Assembly (NCBI RefSeq): GCF_903181435.1
Contig: NZ_CAEUHO010000004.1
Coordinates: 1,322,723-1,386,722 of the forward strand
Length of the DNA: 64,000 bases
Reading direction: 5' to 3'
Source: Bacteroides acidifaciens
GTDB taxonomy: Bacteria; Bacteroidota; Bacteroidia; Bacteroidales; Bacteroidaceae
The notes beneath the pieces were generated by a model. It ran no database searches and was not told the DNA's origin. It saw only the letters and a program-made list of their open reading frames with translations. The position numbers and the translations under genes are program-made. Positions 35,703 to 42,979 of the stretch are shown here, one piece after another; the stretch's first letter is position 1, and each line of letters starts with the position of its first letter.

Positions 35703-38228
35703 TTATTTAAGTTTCTTCTTTAGGAAATCCAGCGCCTTTTCAGCAGCTTTTTCCGTTACTTTCTGCTTGATTGAGTCTTTGTTGGCAGTAGCGGCAGAAT
35801 CCAGACCCAGTTTCTGACCGAGTTTGCTGATAGCCTCATCGGCTACGGCTTCAACAGCCTGGCTTGCCATACTCTTGGTATCGACACTGACTTTGGGAGA
35901 AGTAAACGAACCGCCGATTTTTAGGTCGAGAGTCATTAGTTTGGAGATATTTCCCGCGGATGCAGGCAACTTGATTTTTCCTGTATAATCAATGGTTTGG
36001 TCAAGTCCCGTGCTGCCGGAAAGATTCAGATTGTAATCTCCCATCTTAATATCGAACGGTTTCGTTTCTACACGTCCGTCTTTGATGATGAAATCAAGTG
36101 TCATATCTTTCACCTTCATATCTTTCAGGCTTGGTTGCTTCACAGCATCGGCAATCTGGTCGATTGCTTTCACTCCGCTTAAACTGAGGTCGCGGGTAGA
36201 AAGGCTGCCATCGCCTTGCATCGTATCCAATACAGGGCTCATGGCTGCATCCAAATCTGTCAATACATTGATGCTGCCGGAGAAATTTCCTTTCAGGTTT
36301 TCGAAGATAGGAGCCATCTTCTGTACCATATCCAGTTCTTTATAAGCCTGAGCGAAGACGATATTCGACAGTTTGAATCCGGCTTTCAGTTCCGGTTTCT
36401 TCACGTTCGCGGTCGAATAATATCCGTTCATGACCACGTTTCCGCCCATAGTACTCATGGATAAATTCTTCATGTCTACCTTACCGTCTTTTACGATAAG
36501 TTTGCCGTTCATATTGTTGAAAGACATCTTGTCGAATAATACCTGTTTCAGATTGGCATCCATCTGGAAGTCAATGTTGCGCGGCACTTCAACAATTCCG
36601 GTGGAAGTAGGTACAGAATCGGTAGCCGCTGCGTCCGGTGTAGCAGTTTCATCTGCGGAAGCAGTCATGAAATCATTCAGGTTGAAATAGTTGGAACGGA
36701 TATTCAGCGTACCTTTTAAGGTCGTTCCTTTCAGTACGTAACCGATATAATTTTCAAACCGGCTGTCGGCAGTGATGTCGTTCTTGCCTATATTGACAGT
36801 CGTTTCGCTCAACTGGAGATATTTCGGAGTGAAAGTGAAAAGTGACTTCTTAATCTCTACATCCGGCATATCTTTCATTTTCAGCTTCATACCCGTCAGT
36901 CCGATGGTGCCGGCAGCCTGCATACGTTCATACTGTTCCTGTTCGATGTAGGAGAGACGTCCCGACATTTGCATATCGGCGTCGATTGTCCCGTTCAATT
37001 CCATGTCTCCAAGCGGATATACCTGCTTAATCATGCCCAAGTTGAGAATACCTTTTGCTTCGGCTTTAAAGTCCGGGTCGCTGATTGGAGTTTTCACGTT
37101 GGCAGTCAGACTGAACGGATTGTTAGCCAGACGGAAGCTGAACGGATTAATGTCAACGGTAGTCAGGTCAATATTTCCACCCGGATTCTGAACGTTAGCG
37201 CTAATATTGATTTGGTCTACGCCTGCCGGTAAAGCCGGATAGCGGAACATGGCATTTTTGACTTGCATATCAATATTGAATGAAGGAACGGTGTCTCCTT
37301 GCAGGATACCTTTGGCTGTTGCGGTAAGGGTGGCGGTTCCGTCTGTTTTCAGGCTGGAGAACTCAGTCGCGTAGATAGCAGGAATCAACGAAAGAATTTC
37401 CTTGAAACCGATATCATTCGTATTAAGTTTCAAATCCATGTCGATAGCCGGGTCTTTCAAGGCTACCCAGCCGTCGATGCCGGCTTGGATGGCGTTAAGA
37501 CGAATCGTATTATCCTTTAATGTGTATTTGTTGTTGGCGAGGTCGGCATCTACATCCATCTTTGCGGAGATATTGGCATTTGCCAGGAAAGGAATCCCGT
37601 TCATCTTGTAAGTCAGGGATTTAGTTTCCGCTTCCAGTTTCAGGGTAGTATGTTCACTTCCCAAGTCTCCTGCGCAGATAGCGTTGAAGTCGCGGATATC
37701 AGCATACATTTTCCCTTGTTGGTCATCATAGACCAGATTCATGTTTTTGATGACGAAACGTTGTAGCTTCACTTTGAAAGGAGAAGATTCTTCTTCGTCA
37801 ACGGCTGGTGTTTCGTCGGTTGCGGTCGTGTCCGGTTTCATGATGTCCCAGTTGACTTGACCGTCCGGCAATACAATGGCGTGCAGCTTGGTGTCTTCAA
37901 TGAAGATTTTAGAAATATCATAGCCACTATCTCCGAAAAGTGAGAATAGATTAATGGCGGCAGTAACTTCTCCGGCTTGTACAAGGGTATCGTTTGCGAA
38001 TTCTCCCGTACCTTTCAGCCAGAAATCTTCGAGAGTGACAGAAGCCTGCGGGAAGTTACGGAACAGGCTAATGTTGAGTTTCTTAAAGTCAAATTGAGCG
38101 TTGAGCATCTTGTTGCCTTCTGTCTTTACGATATCGGCTATCTTACCCTGGAAGGCGAAAGGAAGAAGGAGCATCAGAATGATAATTACTCCTACGGTGA
38201 TAGCTGCGATTTTCAAACCTTTTTTCAT
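35703..38228 (-). CDS. AsmA-like envelope protein
   Basis: An 841-residue protein with a single N-terminal membrane anchor (IAAITVGVIIILMLLLPFAF) and a very long, repetitive beta-rich periplasmic part of the AsmA type. It includes LNAQFDFKKLNISLFRNFPQASVTLEDFWLKG near the start and an AsmA-C-like GDGSLSTRDLSLSGVKAI near residue 680. The family is thought to help lipid or outer-membrane traffic; that is family knowledge, not shown here. It ends with a Lys-rich helix. The promoter is at 38266-38273. Confidence 0.88.
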   Translation of the reverse strand: MKKGLKIAAITVGVIIILMLLLPFAFQGKIADIVKTEGNKMLNAQFDFKKLNISLFRNFPQASVTLEDFWLKGTGEFANDTLVQAGEVTAAINLFSLFGDSGYDISKIFIEDTKLHAIVLPDGQVNWDIMKPDTTATDETPAVDEEESSPFKVKLQRFVIKNMNLVYDDQQGKMYADIRDFNAICAGDLGSEHTTLKLEAETKSLTYKMNGIPFLANANISAKMDVDADLANNKYTLKDNTIRLNAIQAGIDGWVALKDPAIDMDLKLNTNDIGFKEILSLIPAIYATEFSSLKTDGTATLTATAKGILQGDTVPSFNIDMQVKNAMFRYPALPAGVDQINISANVQNPGGNIDLTTVDINPFSFRLANNPFSLTANVKTPISDPDFKAEAKGILNLGMIKQVYPLGDMELNGTIDADMQMSGRLSYIEQEQYERMQAAGTIGLTGMKLKMKDMPDVEIKKSLFTFTPKYLQLSETTVNIGKNDITADSRFENYIGYVLKGTTLKGTLNIRSNYFNLNDFMTASADETATPDAAATDSVPTSTGIVEVPRNIDFQMDANLKQVLFDKMSFNNMNGKLIVKDGKVDMKNLSMSTMGGNVVMNGYYSTANVKKPELKAGFKLSNIVFAQAYKELDMVQKMAPIFENLKGNFSGSINVLTDLDAAMSPVLDTMQGDGSLSTRDLSLSGVKAIDQIADAVKQPSLKDMKVKDMTLDFIIKDGRVETKPFDIKMGDYNLNLSGSTGLDQTIDYTGKIKLPASAGNISKLMTLDLKIGGSFTSPKVSVDTKSMASQAVEAVADEAISKLGQKLGLDSAATANKDSIKQKVTEKAAEKALDFLKKKLK

Positions 38229-38265
38229 TTGCTTCTATTTTAAGAGTCTGATTATATGCAAGGAA

Positions 38266-38273
38266 CAAAATTA
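38266..38273 (-). promoter_or_regulatory. -7 element of AsmA-like gene
   Basis: On the minus strand TAATTTTG fits TAnnTTTG and lies 37 bases before the start codon at 38228. Confidence 0.6.
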
Positions 38274-38473
38274 ATAAAACTTTTTGATAATAAGGGGTAA
38301 AAGAGTTTTTTTTAGGGATTCTTATTTTTAAATTAGCAGAATCCAAAGTACGGGATTGTGTTAGGGACGGTTGAGGATAGAGAGTAGGGGATGATAACTT
38401 AATCTGTAAATATATTTGCGTGTAGCTCTCCAAAGTAGACAATGGCTTTCCAAGGCGTTGTAAGTGGGGGATT

Positions 38474-38566
38474 CGTTCCTCGGTGAGCAACGACCTTTTC
38501 CTCGGTGGGGAACGGGGCTTTCCTCGGTGAGGAACGATGTGTTGGTCGGTGAGGAAGAAAACGGTC
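38474..38566. repeat. Array C: TTCCTC/GAGGAA palindromes, 22-bp period
   Basis: TCGGTG occurs at 38480, 38502, 38524 and 38546, exactly 22 bases apart. The best unit is TTCCTC-GGT-GAGGAA followed by CG and a variable 5-base spacer; others carry one or two changes (GAGCAA, GGGGAA, TTGGTC). Weaker CTCTCCAAAG and CTTTCCAAGG words precede it at 38426 and 38446. It begins about 30 bases downstream of the stop codon of the PIF1-like gene. Confidence 0.9.
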
Positions 38567-38597
38567 GGTTTCCGTCTTTTTCATTTATATAGATTTA

Positions 38598-40595
38598 TTA
38601 CTTTCTCTTTTTCTTCAGTTCCTCTGCGATTCTCCATTGTAACGCAGCTTCCACTTCTTTTCCTGCTTTCAGCAAAGCGTCACCGAATAGTTCATGTGCA
38701 CCGGCATGCTCCGGTTTCAGGCTTGTCGCTTTATCCAGGTCGGCAATGGCTCCTTCCGTATCTTCTGTTTTTAGTCGAAGCTTTCCCCGGTTATAAACAG
38801 CTTTGAAATTTGCCGGATGAAGATTTACAGCCGTATTGAAACAGTTCTCCGCATCAAAATATTCTTTGTTGTTAAAGAGCGTGATTCCTTTTCGTATCCA
38901 GGCATCCACGTAGTTCGGGTCGAGACTGAGCGCCTTGTCATAGTTGGCAAGGGCGGCACGTGCGTCGTGTGCCTGAGTGATACACTCATTTCCCATTAAC
39001 AGATACTCATGTGCGTATTGGCGCAGACGTTCCTGCTGTTCCTTCATCTGTTCCTTGAGCTTTTTATTCTGTTCTTTCAAGGTGTTGATGACACCGAGTT
39101 TCCGGCGGATGAAGCGGCGCGGGACAGGTTTTTCTATATCATAGCGGGAATGAATAGCTCGGAAAAATTGTTCCAGACACTCTTCCATATCTCCTTTGTC
39201 GAAAGCACGTGCGGCTGCGGCATATTGTACATCTGCCTGTGCCTGTTTCAATGCCTTGTCAATGGCTTGTCGGTTATTGAAACGTCCTGCAAAGTTCACA
39301 ATCTCGGGACGGACGAAAACATCTGCCCTGTTAATCGGCTTTTTGAGCTGGATACCATCCAGTGAAGTGCAACGGCTAAGTGCGACATACGCTTGTCCAC
39401 CAGCAAATACTCCGCCTGTAAAGTCAATGACTACCCGGCTGAAAGTCAATCCCTGGCTCTTGTGAACAGTAATAGCCCAAGCCAACCGGATAGGATATTG
39501 CGTGAAACTACCCAGTACTTCTTCCTCAATCTCTTTCGTCTTTTCGTTGTAACGATAGCGGATATTGCGCCATGAATCCCGTTTCACGTCACATTCTTTT
39601 CCGTCATCAGTGATAACGTATATCGTTTCCTCTTCCTCATCAATGCCGGCAATGACACCAATCGTACCATTCACCCAACGACGGTCAAAGTCGTTCTTGA
39701 TAAAGATAATCTGTGCACCGGGTTTTAATACAAGCTCTTGTGAGGTAGGTAGACTACTTTCGGGAAAGTCTCCTTCGATTACTCCTTCAAAAGTAATCGG
39801 TTCTCCCGGAAGTTCGGCCAGTTTCTTCTCATTGATTGAATCTACCGTATCCCTTCGGGTAGCAAGCGTGATATACATATCCGCTTCCGATTCTTCAATC
39901 TGACTTCCATATCGGGTATTCAACAGTTGCAAATCCGCAGCTCCGGCAGTATTAGTACGAATGTGGTCAAGGACACCGACAAAAACAGGGTCAGTCTGCC
40001 GATAAACCTTTTGTAGTTCGATAGACACCAAATCTATCTGACCGAATACCCGTGCAGAGAAAAAGTAGGGAGTAGGGTAGAATCGGTTTAATATTTCCCG
40101 CTCATCGTTCTTCACGACAGGTTCCAACTGGAAGACATCGCCTACCAATAACAACTGTTTTCCACCAAAAGGCTCACGTAAGTTATGGGAATATACGCGC
40201 AGGATACGGTCGATGGCATCAATAATATCCGCCCGCACCATTGAAATCTCGTCAATAATCACCAGTTCTATCTGTTCCAGTAACTTCCGGTGTGGTTTGG
40301 TATATTTGAAAAACTCGTGGATGCGTCCCCGTTGCAGGCTGAGGTTCGGGTCGTCCGGCAATAGCGGATAAAAGGGAAGTTTAAAGAAACTATGCATCGT
40401 GCTTCCCCCGGCATTGATTGCGGCAATACCCGTCGGAGCAAGTACGACATGTTTCTTTTTCGTATTCTCGCAGACGTAACGCAGGAATGTAGATTTCCCT
40501 GTCCCCGCCTTTCCGGTCAGAAAGACCGACTGGCGTGTATATTGAATCAAGTTCAGGGCATCCTGAAACTCAGCGTTGTTAGTGTCTACGCTCAT
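38598..40595 (-). CDS. PIF1-like SF1 helicase with C-terminal TPR repeats
   Basis: A 665-residue AAA/SF1B helicase. Walker A is FLTGKAGTGKSTFL (residues about 22-36), followed by LAPTGIAAINAGGSTMHSFF, Walker B with LVIIDEISMV, GDVFQLEPV, and the C-terminal helicase motif WAITVHKSQGLTFSRVVID with YVALSRCTSL. This is the pattern of PIF1/RecD2-type enzymes that unwind DNA. Residues about 540-655 hold tetratricopeptide repeats (ANYDKALSLDPNYVDAW, AENCFNTAVNLHPANFKAVYNRG, DLDKATSLKPEHAGAHELFG), an addition that suggests protein contacts. No signal peptide. The HAD gene stop is 24 bases upstream of its start. Confidence 0.92.
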   Translation of the reverse strand: MSVDTNNAEFQDALNLIQYTRQSVFLTGKAGTGKSTFLRYVCENTKKKHVVLAPTGIAAINAGGSTMHSFFKLPFYPLLPDDPNLSLQRGRIHEFFKYTKPHRKLLEQIELVIIDEISMVRADIIDAIDRILRVYSHNLREPFGGKQLLLVGDVFQLEPVVKNDEREILNRFYPTPYFFSARVFGQIDLVSIELQKVYRQTDPVFVGVLDHIRTNTAGAADLQLLNTRYGSQIEESEADMYITLATRRDTVDSINEKKLAELPGEPITFEGVIEGDFPESSLPTSQELVLKPGAQIIFIKNDFDRRWVNGTIGVIAGIDEEEETIYVITDDGKECDVKRDSWRNIRYRYNEKTKEIEEEVLGSFTQYPIRLAWAITVHKSQGLTFSRVVIDFTGGVFAGGQAYVALSRCTSLDGIQLKKPINRADVFVRPEIVNFAGRFNNRQAIDKALKQAQADVQYAAAARAFDKGDMEECLEQFFRAIHSRYDIEKPVPRRFIRRKLGVINTLKEQNKKLKEQMKEQQERLRQYAHEYLLMGNECITQAHDARAALANYDKALSLDPNYVDAWIRKGITLFNNKEYFDAENCFNTAVNLHPANFKAVYNRGKLRLKTEDTEGAIADLDKATSLKPEHAGAHELFGDALLKAGKEVEAALQWRIAEELKKKRK

Positions 40596-40619
40596 TCTTG
40601 TAAGTATAGTAAATCCTTT

Positions 40620-41408
40620 TTATTCAATGATTCCGAAATGTTTCATCGCTTTGCTGATTCCGTCCTCGTCAATGGGAGCCGTCACGTAATCGGCGGCAGC
40701 TTTTACATCATCCTTTGCCTGTCCCATAGCTACTCCGATAGCGGCATGGCGAAGCATACTGATGTCGTTTCCACCATCTCCGAATGACATCGTATCTTCC
40801 AACTTAATATCAAAGTAACGGATGATTTCATCAATCCCCTTTTGCTTTGTATCTCCTTTCGCGGTTACGTCGGCAAAAGATGGATACCAGCGACCTATCT
40901 CACATGTCGGGATAGACGGGCGGATTTCTTTTTCTTCTTCCTCTGTGATAAAAGGTGTCATTTGTATAATCTCTTTGCTGGTCGCTTCTTCAAAAGAAAC
41001 AGTCGGGATAACATTCACATGCAGGAAATCATAGAATGTCTTTTTCACTATCTCGTCAGGCTGGCAAACGGATATGTTATGTTCCTCTACAAAGATACAA
41101 GGCACTCCTTTCTTTTCGCAGAAAGCTGCCATTGCTTTTACTTCCTCTTGGGGGATGGCACTTTTATAAATAACTTGCTCACCGACAAAACAATAAGCCC
41201 CGTTCATGGTTATGTATCCATCTATGAGATTCCGGTCTTGTAGTTCGGAAAGGTTGTTGATAATAGCTTTCGGGCGTCCGGTAGCGATAAATATTTTGTG
41301 CCCTTTTGCATGGGCGGCTTCCAATGCCTTGATGGTAGAAGTCGGGATGCGGTGAGTTTCAAAACTGACCAGCGTTCCGTCTATATCAAAAAATAATGCT
41401 TTCGTCAT
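40620..41408 (-). CDS. Cof-type HAD-IIB sugar-phosphatase-like hydrolase
   Basis: A 262-residue haloacid-dehalogenase phosphatase with a C2B cap. Motif I is FFDIDGTLVSF (nucleophile Asp in DIDGT), motif II the Thr of FIATGRP, motif III a Lys near GDTKQKGIDEI, and motif IV SFGDGGNDISML. Members dephosphorylate sugar phosphates, flavin or vitamin-B6 phosphates; the substrate cannot be read from sequence. It diverges from the MalY-like gene from overlapping promoters and lies 24 bases before the PIF1-like helicase, probably in one transcript. Confidence 0.93.
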   Translation of the reverse strand: MTKALFFDIDGTLVSFETHRIPTSTIKALEAAHAKGHKIFIATGRPKAIINNLSELQDRNLIDGYITMNGAYCFVGEQVIYKSAIPQEEVKAMAAFCEKKGVPCIFVEEHNISVCQPDEIVKKTFYDFLHVNVIPTVSFEEATSKEIIQMTPFITEEEEKEIRPSIPTCEIGRWYPSFADVTAKGDTKQKGIDEIIRYFDIKLEDTMSFGDGGNDISMLRHAAIGVAMGQAKDDVKAAADYVTAPIDEDGISKAMKHFGIIE

Positions 41409-41417
41409 AGGTTCCTT

Positions 41418-41447
41418 TTTGAATTGAATACAAAAGTACTATTTTTG
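41418..41447. promoter_or_regulatory. Interlocked divergent promoters for HAD and MalY-like genes
   Basis: Plus strand: TTTG (41418-41421) and TATTTTTG (41440-41447), spaced 18 bases, serve the MalY-like gene. Minus strand: TACTTTTG (41431-41438) serves the HAD gene. The minus -7 box lies between the plus-strand -33 and -7 boxes, so both promoters cannot be occupied at once. Confidence 0.75.
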
Positions 41448-41476
41448 TCTCACATAACATAATAACATCATGCAGT

Positions 41477-42649
41477 ATGAAATATAATTTTGATGAAATA
41501 ATAGACCGTAACGGTACAGACTCCGTTAAATGGGACGGAGTGGAAGGGCGTTGGGGACGCAAGGACTTGATTCCGATGTGGGTAGCTGATATGGATTTCC
41601 GTACAGCCCCTTTTGTGATAGACGCTTTGAAAAAACGCCTGGAGCATGAAGTGCTCGGATATACTTTTGCCTGCAAAGAATGGTCGGAATCCATAATCAA
41701 CTGGTTACAGGCACGCCACGGGTGGACGGTAAGTGAGGAGATGCTGACATTCACTCCCGGCATTGTCCGTGGATTGGCTTTTGCTATTCACTGCTTTACG
41801 CAGAAAGGGGATAAAGTCATGGTGATGCCGCCTGTTTATCATCCTTTCTTTTTGGTAACTCAGAAGAATGAACGCGAAGTTGTATTTAGCCCGTTAGTGC
41901 TGAAAGACGGACAATATTATATTGATTTTGACCGTTTTCGCCAAGATATTCAGGGCTGCAAACTGCTTATTTTAAGTAACCCTCATAATCCGGGCGGACG
42001 TGTATGGACAAAAGAGGAGCTGGCTCAAATAGCCGATATTTGTCATGAAAGCGGTACATTAATCATCTCTGACGAGATTCATGCCGACTTGACTTTGCCG
42101 CCATACAAGCATCCTACGTTCGCTCTTATCTCGGAAAAAGCGCGGATGAATTCACTCATCTTTATGTCTCCGAGTAAAGCGTTCAATATGCCGGGACTGG
42201 CAAGCTCTTATGTAATTATAGAAAATGAGGAGCTTCGTCACCGTTTCCAAACATATATGGAAGCAAGTGAGTTCAGCGAAGGGCATCTGTTTGCTTACTT
42301 GAGTGTAGCAGCTGCTTACAGTCATGGTACTGAATGGCTTGAACAAGTACTTGCTTATATCAAGGAAAATGTGGACTTCACCGAAAACTATCTGAAAGAG
42401 CATATTCCTGCCATCAAGATGATTCGTCCGCAAGCTTCCTACCTTATCTTTTTGGATTGCCGTGAATTAGGACTAAATCAGGAAGAACTGAACCGCCTTT
42501 TCATAGAAGATGCTCATTTGGCATTGAACGATGGAGCAACATTTGGCAAGGAAGGCGAAGGCTTCATGCGGTTGAATATTGCTTGTCCGCGTACTACATT
42601 GGAACGTGCGTTGAAGCAGTTGGAGCAGGCAGTAATAAGCTTAAAGTAA
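41477..42649 (+). CDS. MalY/PatB-type PLP aminotransferase (cystathionine beta-lyase-like)
   Basis: Fold-type I PLP enzyme of 390 residues. The start WDGVEGRWGRKDLIPMWVADMDF is the MalY/PatB signature. LLSNPHNPGGRVW binds the cofactor, SDEIHADL has the Asp for the pyridine nitrogen, and Lys234 in SPSKAFNMPG forms the Schiff base. Family members cleave C-S bonds such as cystathionine. All key residues are present. The gene ends 22 bases before palindrome array B. Confidence 0.93.
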   Translation: MKYNFDEIIDRNGTDSVKWDGVEGRWGRKDLIPMWVADMDFRTAPFVIDALKKRLEHEVLGYTFACKEWSESIINWLQARHGWTVSEEMLTFTPGIVRGLAFAIHCFTQKGDKVMVMPPVYHPFFLVTQKNEREVVFSPLVLKDGQYYIDFDRFRQDIQGCKLLILSNPHNPGGRVWTKEELAQIADICHESGTLIISDEIHADLTLPPYKHPTFALISEKARMNSLIFMSPSKAFNMPGLASSYVIIENEELRHRFQTYMEASEFSEGHLFAYLSVAAAYSHGTEWLEQVLAYIKENVDFTENYLKEHIPAIKMIRPQASYLIFLDCRELGLNQEELNRLFIEDAHLALNDGATFGKEGEGFMRLNIACPRTTLERALKQLEQAVISLK

Positions 42650-42670
42650 CCTCTTTGAAATGGGATTATA

Positions 42671-42798
42671 CACTAGAATTATTCTCACCGAAATGAGAAA
42701 TAATTCTCATCAATATGAGAACTTTTTCTCATCGCAGTGAGAATTATTTCTCATCACGATGAGAATATTTTCTCATAGGCATGGAAATATTTTGAGAA
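42671..42798. repeat. Array B: ATGAGAA/TTCTCAT palindromes, exact 22-bp period
   Basis: Six units start at 42671, 42693, 42715, 42737, 42759 and 42781, every interval 22 bases. The four central ones are RTGAGAA-nnnn-TTCTCAT (18 bp) with loops ATAA, CTTT, TTAT, TATT and 4-base spacers CAAT, CGCA, CACG, AGGC; the end units are decayed. Arms are identical while loops and spacers are free. It lies between the convergent MalY-like and GH106-like genes. Confidence 0.95.
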
Positions 42799-42899
42799 AA
42801 ATAAGAGCGTAATCAGTTGATTACTATGTAGCTAGAAATGCTTGTGTATTGTCCTGTAATCAGAGATAAAGAAGTAGAGACTAACCTAAATTATAAAAT

Positions 42900-42934
42900 A
42901 AGCCCCTTTTCTACGAAATTCGGAAAAGGGGCTT
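42900..42934. terminator. Terminator closing the GH2-to-GH106 operon
   Basis: AAGCCCCTTTTC (42900-42911) and GAAAAGGGGCTT (42923-42934) form a 12-bp perfect stem. Minus-strand RNA continues with a U-rich stretch (TTATTTTAT), plus-strand RNA with GTCTTTTA. Confidence 0.85.
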
Positions 42935-42979
42935 GTCTTTTAGGATAAGAAGTTTAAGAAATCAAATAAAGATAAACAC

